From positions 28,288,390-28,352,389 of the forward strand of contig CM063456.1 of NCBI GenBank assembly GCA_032191425.1: a DNA stretch of 64,000 nucleotides, given 5' to 3'. The position numbers and the translations under genes are program-made. Position 1 is the first letter of the stretch; each line of letters opens with the position of its first letter. The notes under the pieces were generated by a model that did no database searches, was not told the DNA's origin, and saw only the letters and a program-made list of their open reading frames with translations. Below, one piece after another: positions 26,545 to 37,345 of the stretch. Source of the DNA: Lymantria dispar (lineage: Eukaryota > Arthropoda > Insecta > Lepidoptera > Erebidae).

Positions 26545-29500
26545 ATGCCCGCGTGTGGGGTGTCTAAAAATCCGCCTCGTCACGGGCTACGCGGTCAGCT
26601 AAAAAACCGGATCTAGTTCGGTACTAAAATCTCCGGAAAACCGCTGATAACTGTTGAAATTTCGAAAAAATTCCCGTTTTTTCAAAGGGAGACGCTTAAA
26701 ATAAGGAGAGTATGCGGCCGATCGGGATGCTGTTGGTGGCGTTTGAAAGAGGGATAAATTTCGCACTCTGTATGGATGTCAGCACCGCCGTCAGTTGGGG
26801 GTTCACTTCACCAGGTGACTATGAAAACTATTGTAACTATGCGTTTTATTGAATACTAATAATGTTTTTTTGCAGGTTTTCCTGACTCGCAGCTCGTCCG
26901 GAAATGTCAAAATATTGTGTAAACTAGTTGGCTGTATCGATTTTGACAAAATTCTATTGAAAAACAGTCGAGATTGTTGAAAAATTTAAAATATTGCGTA
27001 TGAATGTACTGAAAAATGCAAGGGTTTAGTATGAACAAATGTATGGAGGGGGTATATATTTATCGACTTGGCGTGAAGAGATGAATTCCCTTATCGTTCC
27101 CGAGCCAGGATGACCCCGAAATGTTATGTTGCGGGATTCGTCTTTAAACAGGCTATCGGATGGTGAAAAAAGATTAGGAGAATATTACGAATCGGGGATG
27201 TTGCACGCAGAAGAAACTGAAAAAAGAGTAAAAAAGTCGAAAAAATAGGGACTCGGGCGGCCAAAATCCGGGAGCGACGCGTCGTATGCCCGCGTGTGGG
27301 GTGTCTAAAAATCCGCCTTATCACGGGCTACGCGGTCAGCTGAAAAACCGGATCTGGTTCGGTACTAAAATCTCCGGAAAACCGCTGATAACTGTTGAAA
27401 TTTCGAAAAAATTCCCGTTTTTTCAAAGGGAGACGCTTAAAATAAGGAGAGTATGCGGCCGATCGGGATGCTGTTGGTGGCGTTTGAAAGAGGGATAAAT
27501 TTCGCACTCTGGATGGATGTCAGCACCGCCGTCAGTTGGGGGTTCACTTCACCAGGTGACTATGAAAACTATTGTAACTATGCGTTTTATTGAATACTAA
27601 TAATGTTTTTTTGCAAGTGTTCCTGACTCGCAGCTCGTCCGGAAATGTCAAAATATTGTGTAAACTAGTTGGCTGTATCGATTTTGACAAAATTCTATTG
27701 AAAAACAGTCGAGATTGTTGAAAAATTTAAAATATTGCGTATGAATGTACTGAAAAATGCAAGGGTTTAGTATGAACAAATGTATGGAGGGGGTATATAT
27801 TTATCGACTTGGCGTGAAGAGATGAATTCCCTTATCGTTCCCGAGCCTGGATGACCCTGTAATGTTATGTTGCGGGATTCGTCTTTAAACAGGCTATCGG
27901 ATGGTGAAAAAAGATTAGGAGAATATTACGAATCGGGGATGTTGCACGCAGAAGAAACTGAAAAAAGAGTAAAAAAGTCGAAAAAATAGGGACTCGGGCG
28001 GCCAAAATCCGGGAGCGACGCGTCGTATGCCCGCGTGTGGGGTGTCTAAAAATCCGCCTCGTCACGGGCTACGCGGTCAGCTAAAAAACCGGATCTGGTT
28101 CGGTACTAAAATCTCCGGAAAACCGCTGATAACTGTTGAAATTTCGAAAAAATTCCCGTTTTTTCAAAGGGAGACGCTTAAAATAAGGAGAGTATGCGGC
28201 CGATCGGGATGCTGTTGGTGGCGTTTGAAAGAGGGATAAATTTCGCACTCTGGATGGATGTCAGCACCGCCGTCAGTTGGGGGTTCACTTCACCAGGTGA
28301 CTATGAAAACTATTGTAACTATGCGTTTTATTGAATACTAATAATGTTTCTTTTGCAGGTGTTCCTGACACGCAGGTCGTCCGGAAATGTCAAAATATTG
28401 TGTAAACTAGTTGGCTGTATCGATTTTGATAAAATTCTATTGAAAAACAGTCGAGATTGTTGAAAAATTTAAAATATTGCGTATGAATGTACTGAAAAAT
28501 GCAAGGGTTTAGTATGAACAAATGTATGGAGGGGGTATATATTTATCGACTTGGCGTGAAGAGATGAATTCCCTTATCGTTCCCGAGTCTGGATGACCCC
28601 GAAATGTTATATTGCGGGATTCGTCTTTAAACAGGCTATCGGATGGTGAAAAAAGATTAGGAGAATATTACGAATCGGGGATGTTGCACGCAGAAGAAAC
28701 TGAAAAAAGAGTAAAAAAGTCGAAAAAATAGGGACTCGGGCGACCAAATTCCGGGAGCGACGCGTCGTATGCCCGCGTGTGGTGTGTATAAAAATCCGCC
28801 TCGTCACGGGCTACGCGGTCAGCTACAAAACCGGATCTGGTTCGGTACTAAAATCTCCGGAAAACCGCTGATAACTGTTGAAATTTCGAAAAAATTCCCG
28901 TTTTTTCAAAGGGAGACGCTTAAAATAAGGAGAGTATGCGGCCGATCGGGATGCTGTTGATGGCGTTTGAAAGAGGGATAAATTTCGCACTCTGGATGGA
29001 TGTCAGCACCGCCGTCAGTTGGGGTTTCACTTCACCAGGTGACTATGAAAACTATTGTAACTATGCGTTTTATTGAATACTAATAATGTTTCCTTTGCAG
29101 GTGTTCCTGACTCGCAGCTCGTCCGGAAATGTCAAAATATTGTGTAAACTAGTTGGCTGTATCGATTTTGACAAAATTCTATTGAAAAACAGTCGAGATT
29201 GTTGATAAATTTAAAATATTGCGTATGAATGTACTGAAAAATGCAAGGGTTTAGTATGAACAAATGTATGGAGGGGGTATATATTTATCGACTTGGCGTG
29301 AAGAGATGAATTCCCTTATCGTTCCCGAGCCTGGATGACCCCGAAATGTTATATTGCTGGATTTGTCTTCAAACATGCTATCGGATGGTGAAAAAAGATT
29401 AGGAGAATATTACGAATCGGGGATGTTGCACGCAGAAGAAACTGAAAAAAGAGTAAAAAAGTCGAAAAAATAGGGACTCGGGCGGCCAAATTCCGGGAGC

Positions 29501-31590
29501 GACGCGTCGTATGCCCGCGTGTGGGGTGTCTAAAAATCCGCCTCGTCACGGGCTACGCGGTCAGCTAAAAAACCGGATCTGGTTCGGTACTAAAATCTCC
29601 GGAAAACCGCTGATAACTGTTGAAATTTCGAAAAAATTCCCGTTTTTTCAAAGGGAGACGCTTAAAATAAGGAGAGTATGCGGCCGATCGGGATGCTGTT
29701 GGTGGCGTTTGAAAGAGGGATAAATTTCGCACTCTGGATGGATGTCAGCACCGCCGTCAGTTGGGGGTTCACTTCACCAGGTGACTATGAAAACTATTGT
29801 AACTATGCGTTTTATTGAATACTAATAATGTTTCTTTTGCAGGTGTTCCTGACTCGCAGGTCGTCCGGAAATGTCAAAATATTGTGTAAACTAGTTGGCT
29901 GTATCGATTTTGATAAAATTCTATTGAAAAACAGTCGAGATTGTTGAAAAATTTAAAATATTGCGTATGAATGTACTGAAAAATGCAAGGGTTTAGTATG
30001 AACAAATGTATGGATATATTTATCGACTTGGCGTGAAGAGATGAATTCCCTTATCGTTCCCGAGCCTGGATGACCCCGAAATGTTATGTTGTGGGATTCG
30101 TCTTTAAACAGGCTATCGGATGGTGAAAAAAGATTAGGAGAATATTACGAATCGGGGATGTTGCACGCAGAAGAAACTGAAAAAAGAGTAAAAAAGTCGA
30201 AAAAATAGGGACTCGGGCGGCCAAAATCCGGGAGCGACGCGTCGTATGCCCGCGTGTGGGGTGTCTAAAAATCCGCCTCGTCACGGGCTACGCGGTCAGC
30301 TAAAAAACCGGATCCAGTTCGGTACTAAAATCTCCGGAAAACCGCTGATAACTGTTGAAATTTCGAAAAAATTCCCGTTTTTTCAAAGGGAGACGCTTAA
30401 AATAAGGAGAGTATGCGGCCGATCGGGATGCTGTTGGTGGCGTTTGAAAGAGGGATAAATTTCGCACTCTGTATGGATGTCAGCACCGCCGTCAGTTGGG
30501 GGTTCACTTCACCAGGTGACTATGAAAACTATTGTAACTATGCGTTTTATTGAATACTAATAATGTTTTTTTGCAGGTGTTCCTGACTCGCAGCTCGTCC
30601 GGAAATGTCAAAATATTGTGTAAACTAGTTGGCTGTATCGATTTTGACAAAATTCTATTGAAAAACAGTCGAGATTGTTGAAAAATTTAAAATATTGCGT
30701 ATGAATGTACTGAAAAATGCAAGGGTTTAGTATGAACAAATGTATGGAGGGGGTATATATTTATCGACTTGGCGTGAAGAGATGAATTCCCTTATCGTTC
30801 CCGAGCCAGGATGACCCCGAAATGTTATGTTGCGGGATTCGTCTTTAAACAGGCTATCGGATGGTGAAAAAAGATTAGGAGAATATTACGAATCGGGGAT
30901 GTTGCACGCAGAAGAAACTGAAAAAAGAGTAAAAAAGTCGAAAAAATAGGGACTCGGGCGGCCAAAATCCGGGAGCGACGCGTCGTATGCCCGCGTGTGG
31001 GGTGTCTAAAAATCCGCCTTATCACGGGCTACGCGGTCAGCTGAAAAACCGGATCTGGTTCGGTACTAAAATCTCCGGAAAACCGCTGATAACTGTTGAA
31101 ATTTCGAAAAAATTCCCGTTTTTTCAAAGGGAGACGCTTAAAATAAGGAGAGTATGCGGCCGATCGGGATGCTGTTGGTGGCGTTTGAAAGAGGGATAAA
31201 TTTCGCACTCTGGATGGATGTCAGCACCGCCGTCAGTTGGGGGTTCACTTCACCAGGTGACTATGAAAACTATTGTAACTATGCGTTTTATTGAATACTA
31301 ATAATGTTTTTTTGCAAGTGTTCCTGACTCGCAGCTCGTCCGGAAATGTCAAAATATTGTGTAAACTAGTTGGCTGTATCGATTTTGACAAAATTCTATT
31401 GAAAAACAGTCGAGATTGTTGAAAAATTTAAAATATTGCGTATGAATGTACTGAAAAATGCAAGGGTTTAGTATGAACAAATGTATGGAGGGGGTATATA
31501 TTTATCGACTTGGCGTGAAGAGATGAATTCCCTTATCGTTCCCGAGCCTGGATGACCCTGTAATGTTATGTTGCGGGATTCGTCTTTAAA
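26545..31590. repeat. Overlapping 3701-bp offset duplication within the array
   Basis: The stretch starting at 26545 and the stretch starting at 30246 share rare variants 3701 bp apart. These are GCCTTATCACGG (27315 and 31016), CGAGCCAGGATGACC (27103 and 30804), the GCAAGTG acceptor change (27612 and 31313) and GACCCTGTAATG (27855 and 31556). Similarity in these markers stops near 28040 and 31745. The block overlaps the fading 5920-bp pattern, so successive amplification events are superimposed. Confidence 0.75.
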
Positions 31591-34500
31591 CAGGCTATCG
31601 GATGGTGAAAAAAGATTAGGAGAATATTACGAATCGGGGATGTTGCACGCAGAAGAAACTGAAAAAAGAGTAAAAAAGTCGAAAAAATAGGGACTCGGGC
31701 GGCCAAAATCCGGGAGCGACGCGTCGTATGCCCGCGTGTGGGGTGTCTAAAAACCCGCCTCATCACGGGCTACGCGGTCAGCTGAAAAACCGGATCTGGT
31801 TCGGTACTAAAATCTCCGGAAAACCGCTGATAACTGTTGAAATTTCGAAAAAATTCCCGTTTTTTCAAAGGGAGACGCTTAAAATAAGGAGAGTATGCGG
31901 CCGATCGGGATGCTGTTGGTGGCGTTTGAAAGAGGGATAAATTTCGCACTCTGGATGGATGTCAGCACCGCCGTCAGTTGGGGGTTCACTTCACCAGGTG
32001 ACTATGAAAACTATTGTAACTATGCGTTTTATTGAATACTAATAATGTTTTTTTGCAGGTGTTCCTGACTCGCAGCTCGTCCGGAAATGTCAAAATATTG
32101 TGTAAACTAGTTGGCTGTATCGATTTTGACAAAATTCTATTGAAAAACAGTCGAGATTGTTGAAAAATTTAAAATATTGCGTATGAATGTACTGAAAAAT
32201 GCAAGGGTTTAGTATGAACAAATGTATGGAGGGGGTATATATTTATCGACTTGGCGTGAAGAGATGAATTCCCTTATCGTTCCCGAGCCTGGATGACCCC
32301 GAAATGTTATGTTGCGGGATTCGTCTTTAAACAGGCTATCGGATGGTGAAAAAAGATTAGGAGAATATTACGAATCGGGGATGTTGCACGCAGAAGAAAC
32401 TGAAAAAAGAGTAAAAAAGTCGAAAAAATAGGGACTCGGGCGGCCAAAATCCGGGAGCGACGCGTCGTATGCCCGCGTGTGGGGTGTCTAAAAATCCGCC
32501 TCATCACGGGCTACGCGGTCAGCTGAAAAACCGGATCTGGTTCGGTACTAAAATCTCCGGAAAACCGCTGATAACTGTTGAAATTTCGAAAAAATTCCCG
32601 TTTTTTCAAAGGGAGACGCTTAAAATAAGGAGAGTATGCGGCCGATCGGGATGCTGTTGATGGCGTTTGAAAGAGGGATAAATTTCGCACTCTGGATGGA
32701 TGTCAGCACCGCCGTCAGTTGGGGTTTCACTTCACCAGGTGACTATGAAAACTATTGTAACTATGCGTTTTATTGAATACTAATAATGTTTCCTTTGCAG
32801 GTGTTCCTGACTCGCAGCTCGTCCGGAAATGTCAAAATATTGTGTAAACTAGTTGGCTGTATCGATTTTGATAAAATTCTATTGAAAAACAGTCGAGATT
32901 GTTGAAAAATTTAAAATATTGCGTATGAATGTACTGAAAAATGCAAGGGTTTAGTATGAACAAATGTATGGAGGGGGTATATATTTATCGACTTGGCGTG
33001 AAGAGATGAATTCCCTTATCGTTCCCGAGCCTGGATGACCCCGAAATGTTATATTGCTGGATTTGTCTTCAAACATGCTATCGGATGGTGAAAAAAGATT
33101 AGGAGAATATTACGAATCGGGGATGTTGCACGCAGAAGAAACTGAAAAAAGAGTAAAAAAGTCGAAAAAATAGGGACTCGGGCGGCCAAATTCCGGGAGC
33201 GACGCGTCGTATGCCCGCGTGTGGGGTGTCTAAAAATCCGCCTCGTCACGGGCTACGCGGTCAGCTAAAAAACCGGATCTGGTTCGGTACTAAAATCTCC
33301 GGAAAACCGCTGATAACTGTTGAAATTTCGAAAAAATTCCCGTTTTTTCAAAGGGAGACGCTTAAAATAAGGAGAGTATGCGGCCGATCGGGATGCTGTT
33401 GGTGGCGTTTGAAAGAGGGATAAATTTCGCACTCTGGATGGATGTCAGCACCGCCGTCAGTTGGGGGTTCACTTCACCAGGTGACTATGAAAACTATTGT
33501 AACTATGCGTTTTATTGAATACTAATAATGTTTTTTTGCAGGTGTTCCTGACTCGCAGGTCGTCCGGAAATGTCAAAATATTGTGTAAACTAGTTGGCTG
33601 TATCGATTTTGATAAAATTCTATTGAAAAACAGTCGAGATTGTTGAAAAATTTAAAATATTGCGTATGAATGTACTGAAAAATGCAAGGGTTTAGTATGA
33701 ACAAATGTATGGAGGGGGTATATATTTATCGACTTGGCGTGAAGAGATGAATTCCCTTATCGTTCCCGAGTCTGGATGACCCCGAAATGTTATATTGCGG
33801 GATTCGTCTTTAAACAGGCTATCGGATGGTGAAAAAAGATTAGGAGAATATTACGAATCGGGGATGTTGCACGCAGAAGAAACTGAAAAAAGAGTAAAAA
33901 AGTCGAAAAAATAGGGACTCGGGCGACCAAATTCCGGGAGCGACGCGTCGTATGCCCGCGTGTGGGGTGTATAAAAATCCGCCTCGTCACGGGCTACGCG
34001 GTCAGCTAAAAAACCGGATCTAGTTCGGTACTAAAATCTCCGGAAAACCGCTGATAACTGTTGAAATTTCGAAAAAATTCCCGTTTTTTCAAAGGGAGAC
34101 GCTTAAAATAAGGAGAGTATGCGGCCGATCGGGATGCTGTTGATGGCGTTTGAAAGAGGGATAAATTTCGCACTCTGGATGGATGTCAGCACCGCCGTCA
34201 GTTGGGGTTTCACTTCACCAGGTGACTATGAAAACTATTGTAACTATGCGTTTTATTGAATACTAATAATGTTTCCTTTGCAGGTGTTCCTGACTCGCAG
34301 CTCGTCCGGAAATGTCAAAATTTTGTGTAAACTAGTTGGCTGTATCGATTTTGATAAAATTCTATTGAAAAACAGTCGAGATTGTTGAAAAATTTAAAAT
34401 ATTGCGTATGAATGTACTGAAAAATGCAAGGGTTTAGTATGAACAAATGTATGGAGGGGGTATATATTTATCGACTTGGCGTGAAGAGATGAATTCCCTT

Positions 34501-35750
34501 ATCGTTCCCGAGCCTGGATGACCCCGAAATGTTATATTGCTGGATTTGTCTTCAAACATGCTATCGGATGGTGAAAAAAGATTAGGAGAATATTACGAAT
34601 CGGGGATGTTGCACGCAGAAGAAACTGAAAAAAGAGTAAAAAAGTCGAAAAAATAGGGACTCGGGCGGCCAAATTCCGGGAGCGACGCGTCGTATGCCCG
34701 CGTGTGGGGTGTCTAAAAATCCGCCTCGTCACGGGCTACGCGGTCAGCTAAAAAACCGTATCTGGTTCGGTACTAAAATCTCCGGAAAACCGCTGATAAC
34801 TGTTGAAATTTCGAAAAAATTCCCGTTTTTTCAAAGGGAGACGCTTAAAATAAGGAGAGTATGCGGCCGATCGGGATGCTGTTGGTGGCGTTTGAAAGAG
34901 GGATAAATTTCGCACTCTGAATGGATGTCAGCACCGCCGTCAGTTGGGGGTTCACTTCACCAGGTGACTATGAAAACTATTGTAACTATGCGTTTTATTG
35001 AATACTAATAATGTTTCTTTTGCAGGTGTTCCTGACTCGCAGGTCGTCCGGAAATGTCAAAATATTGTGTAAACTAGTTGGCTGTATCGATTTTGATAAA
35101 ATTCTATTGAAAAACAGTCGAGATTGTTGAAAAATTTAAAATATTGCGTATGAATGTACTGAAAAATGCAAGGGTTTAGTATGAACAAATGTATGGATAT
35201 ATTTATCGACTTGGCGTGAAGAGATGAATTCCCTTATCGTTCCCGAGCCTGGATGACCCCGAAATGTTATGTTGCGGGATTCGTCTTTAAACAGGCTATC
35301 GGATGGTGAAAAAAGATTAGGAGAATATTACGAATCGGGGATGTTGCACGCAGAAGAAACTGAAAAAAGAGTAAAAAAGTCGAAAAAATAGGGACTCGGG
35401 CGGCCAAAATCCGGGAGCGACGCGTCGTATGCCCGCGTGTGGGGTGTCTAAAAATCCGCCTCATCACGGGCTACGCGGTCAGCTGAAAAACCGGATCTGG
35501 TTCGGTACTAAAATCTCCGGAAAACCGCTGATAACTGTTGAAATTTCGAAAAAATTCCCGTTTTTTCAAAGGGAGACGCTTAAAATAAGGAGAGTATGCG
35601 GCCGATCGGGATGCTGTTGGTGGCGTTTGAAAGAGGGATAAATTTCGCACTCTGGATGGTTGTCAGCACCGCCGTCAGTTGGGGGTTCACTTCACCAGGT
35701 GACTATGAAAACTATTGTAACTATGCGTTTTATTGAATACTAGCTTCTGC

Positions 35751-35768
35751 CCGCGACTTCGTCCGCGG
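35751..35768 (-). other. Helitron 3' terminal hairpin
   Basis: On the minus strand CCGCG(G)AC-GAA-GTCGCGG folds into a 7-bp stem with one bulged G and a GAA loop. It is followed by GCAGAAG and the terminal CTAG (35740-35743). In Helitrons this hairpin marks the rolling-circle termination point. Confidence 0.85.
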
Positions 35769-35956
35769 AAAATTTCTTGTTTTAACATAAGATTACACTC
35801 GATTGATATTACTGTATTTAATTTTATTAGTAAAATATTTTTTGGAATCAGATCAGTAACTTAAAAGATTACCGAAGTTCTATTTTCTGCTCAAGGTAAC
35901 TTAACCCTTAGTTGCCTTTTACTTATTTTATTTATTTGTTTAAGTTAGGTATCTAT

Positions 35957-36385
35957 TTAATTTAAAGCTTCTCTATATACAATGTTTGAGGTTGTTTTAT
36001 TTTCCGGTAACAGAATAATCTGCCTTTCGGATGATCCCACTCTTGATAGACCAACATATAATTGCCCATGGGAAAAACATTCTTTTCGTAGGTCAATGCC
36101 AACCAAAGAGAATGTTTGTCCCTGGGACTTATTAATAGTCAGGGCAAATGATTGCGCACGTTCAGCGCTAGTTTCTCGAGCACGGGCCCGCGTCGTCCTC
36201 ACATTTTGGCTTGCGAGGCGCTGTGAGCGCTCGGAGCTAGATTCTCTAGCGCGTGCTTGCGAAATATATTCTCTATTTCTCGAGAGGCGTTGCTCATTTT
36301 CAGGGGCAGATTCTTCCGTACGGCGTACTCGAGCGGCTCTTGTCTGTGATGTCTGCCGAGACAGTTGAGATTTCCTTTTAGGCAT
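35957..36385 (-). pseudogene. Helitron RepHel remnant: N-terminal arm fused to PIF1 helicase C-terminus
   Basis: This is a 142-codon frame from the ATG at 36385 (MPKRKS). The frame is open for 51 further codons upstream to 36538, but that part looks like leader. Residues about 10-78 are charged and semi-repetitive (RRTEES, RARESSSERSQRLASQ, RARETSAERAQS), like the arginine/glutamate-rich N-terminal arm of arthropod Helitron proteins. Residues 79-129 match the last helicase motifs of PIF1-family Helitron helicases: TINKSQGQTF, GIDLR, then FSHGQLYVGLSRV with the motif VI arginine. The Rep nuclease domain (HUH, catalytic tyrosines) and the Walker A and B helicase motifs are missing. The frame reads cleanly through the joint, so the internal deletion kept the phase. 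The product could not unwind or nick DNA. I call it a remnant of the Helitron's own gene, not a host gene. Confidence 0.8.
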
Positions 36386-37345
36386 GCTCTCAACAAACCA
36401 CGCACAGACTTGAAAACAATTATGAACAAAGGGAGAGCGACTCGAACACCGTCCGCCTTTACAAAACAAAACAATCGTAATATCGAATAACTCGTGTCGA
36501 TTATTACGATAGAACGAAGTTACGAACATACAAAACAAACGTACAACGAAATTACGATATTTTCGATTATGAGGTATCTATCAACAACAACAACCATGCG
36601 AACGAAACAACCGAAACCAATAACCAACTGACATGTAATTTTTAGAACTCCAACTAACGACAACGTGGGCATAATAATTCGAGAGGGTCATCAATCCACG
36701 GAAAGTCTTAACACCGCGATTCAGAAAAATGACGTCATTGCAGAACGCCATCTATGGGCAAATAGGTAAAACGTCTGCACAATGAAAGTTATGCTAGGGT
36801 CATTTTGCGTTTTAGTAATTTTATATTATCTCCGAAACTGTATGACCAATTGATATACTGTAAATGGCAAATCTTATCTGTATGATGTTCTTGTGATACT
36901 GAAATAATTTATTGTCATAAGAATTAATATTTTGTTGCTCAAATAATCAACCAAACGTAACAATGCCGAAAAAAAAATTTTTTAATGCAATAATAGAAGT
37001 ATAAAAGATAAAATATAAAAGATAGAGATATGGTATCGCTGACTTTTTTGTAGAAATAATTAAGATGAACCAGGTAGCCATACATTCTTTTTAATTTTAA
37101 GCAACTGTTTAGGCAGCGCACGCAAATAATTCTGTTTTACGAGGTATTTTTTTCCGACTTGCCAGACAAAAGTTGTGATAGCTCGGTTAATATACATGTT
37201 ATAGAAACAATTTATAGCCTATAGCACTCAGGAATAATGTAGCTTTCTGCCAGTTAAAATAAAATTAGAATTAGATTATGAGTTCCAGAGATTACCCCCT
37301 GCATACAAACTTACAAATTTTACCTCTTTATAATATTAGTATAGA
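36386..37345 (-). other. Helitron 5' non-coding part
   Basis: This is AT-rich sequence from the element's TC start (37345) to the start of the remnant ORF. I see no further coding region. The short frame at 36939-37121 is low-complexity and hydrophobic and is most likely fortuitous. A CGCCATCTATGGGCA string near 36748 is of a kind that recurs in insect mobile elements; I give it no function. Confidence 0.6.

Larger units (their letters stand above)
1..35739. repeat. 741-bp tandem satellite array, first segment
   Basis: This is a head-to-tail array of a monomer of about 741 bp. The anchor ATGCCCGCG recurs on the plus strand at 635, 1376, 2117, 2859, 3601, 4336, 5078 and so on, up to 35429, at intervals of 741 or 742, with 734 or 735 in some units. 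Units differ by scattered substitutions and two main length changes. One is a 7-bp loss in the G-run before TATATTTA, which gives 734/735-bp units. The other is the pyrimidine tract before GCAG, which is T7, TTTCTTTT or TTTCCTTT and gives 741 versus 742 bp. Each unit contains one GAATTC site. The window opens inside a monomer, so the array extends to the left. Plus- and minus-strand ORFs of 60-70 codons recur in every unit, but this follows from homogenisation and does not show that they are genes. The segment ends where a Helitron interrupts a monomer. Confidence 0.98.
35740..37345 (-). mobile_element. Non-autonomous Helitron (internally deleted), 1606 bp
   Basis: Removing this segment restores an exact 741-bp monomer interval. 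On the minus strand it starts TCTATACTAATATTATAAAG and ends with a GC-rich hairpin, seven bases and CTAG. These are the defining ends of Helitrons: 5' TC, a 3' hairpin, CTRR, no terminal inverted repeats and no target duplication. The 3' terminal sequence, with CCGCGGACGAAGTCGCGG, is of a type widespread in lepidopteran genomes. An internal frame encodes the end of a PIF1-type helicase, as in Helitron RepHel proteins, but the HUH replication-initiator domain and most of the helicase are absent. The flanking host bases on the element's strand are G and T, not the usual A and T. The element must rely on another copy for transposition. Confidence 0.9.

Noticed and set aside
35982..36368. 128-codon plus-strand ORF in the Helitron
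   Set aside because: It is the antisense shadow of the helicase-remnant frame, which carries the recognisable motifs.
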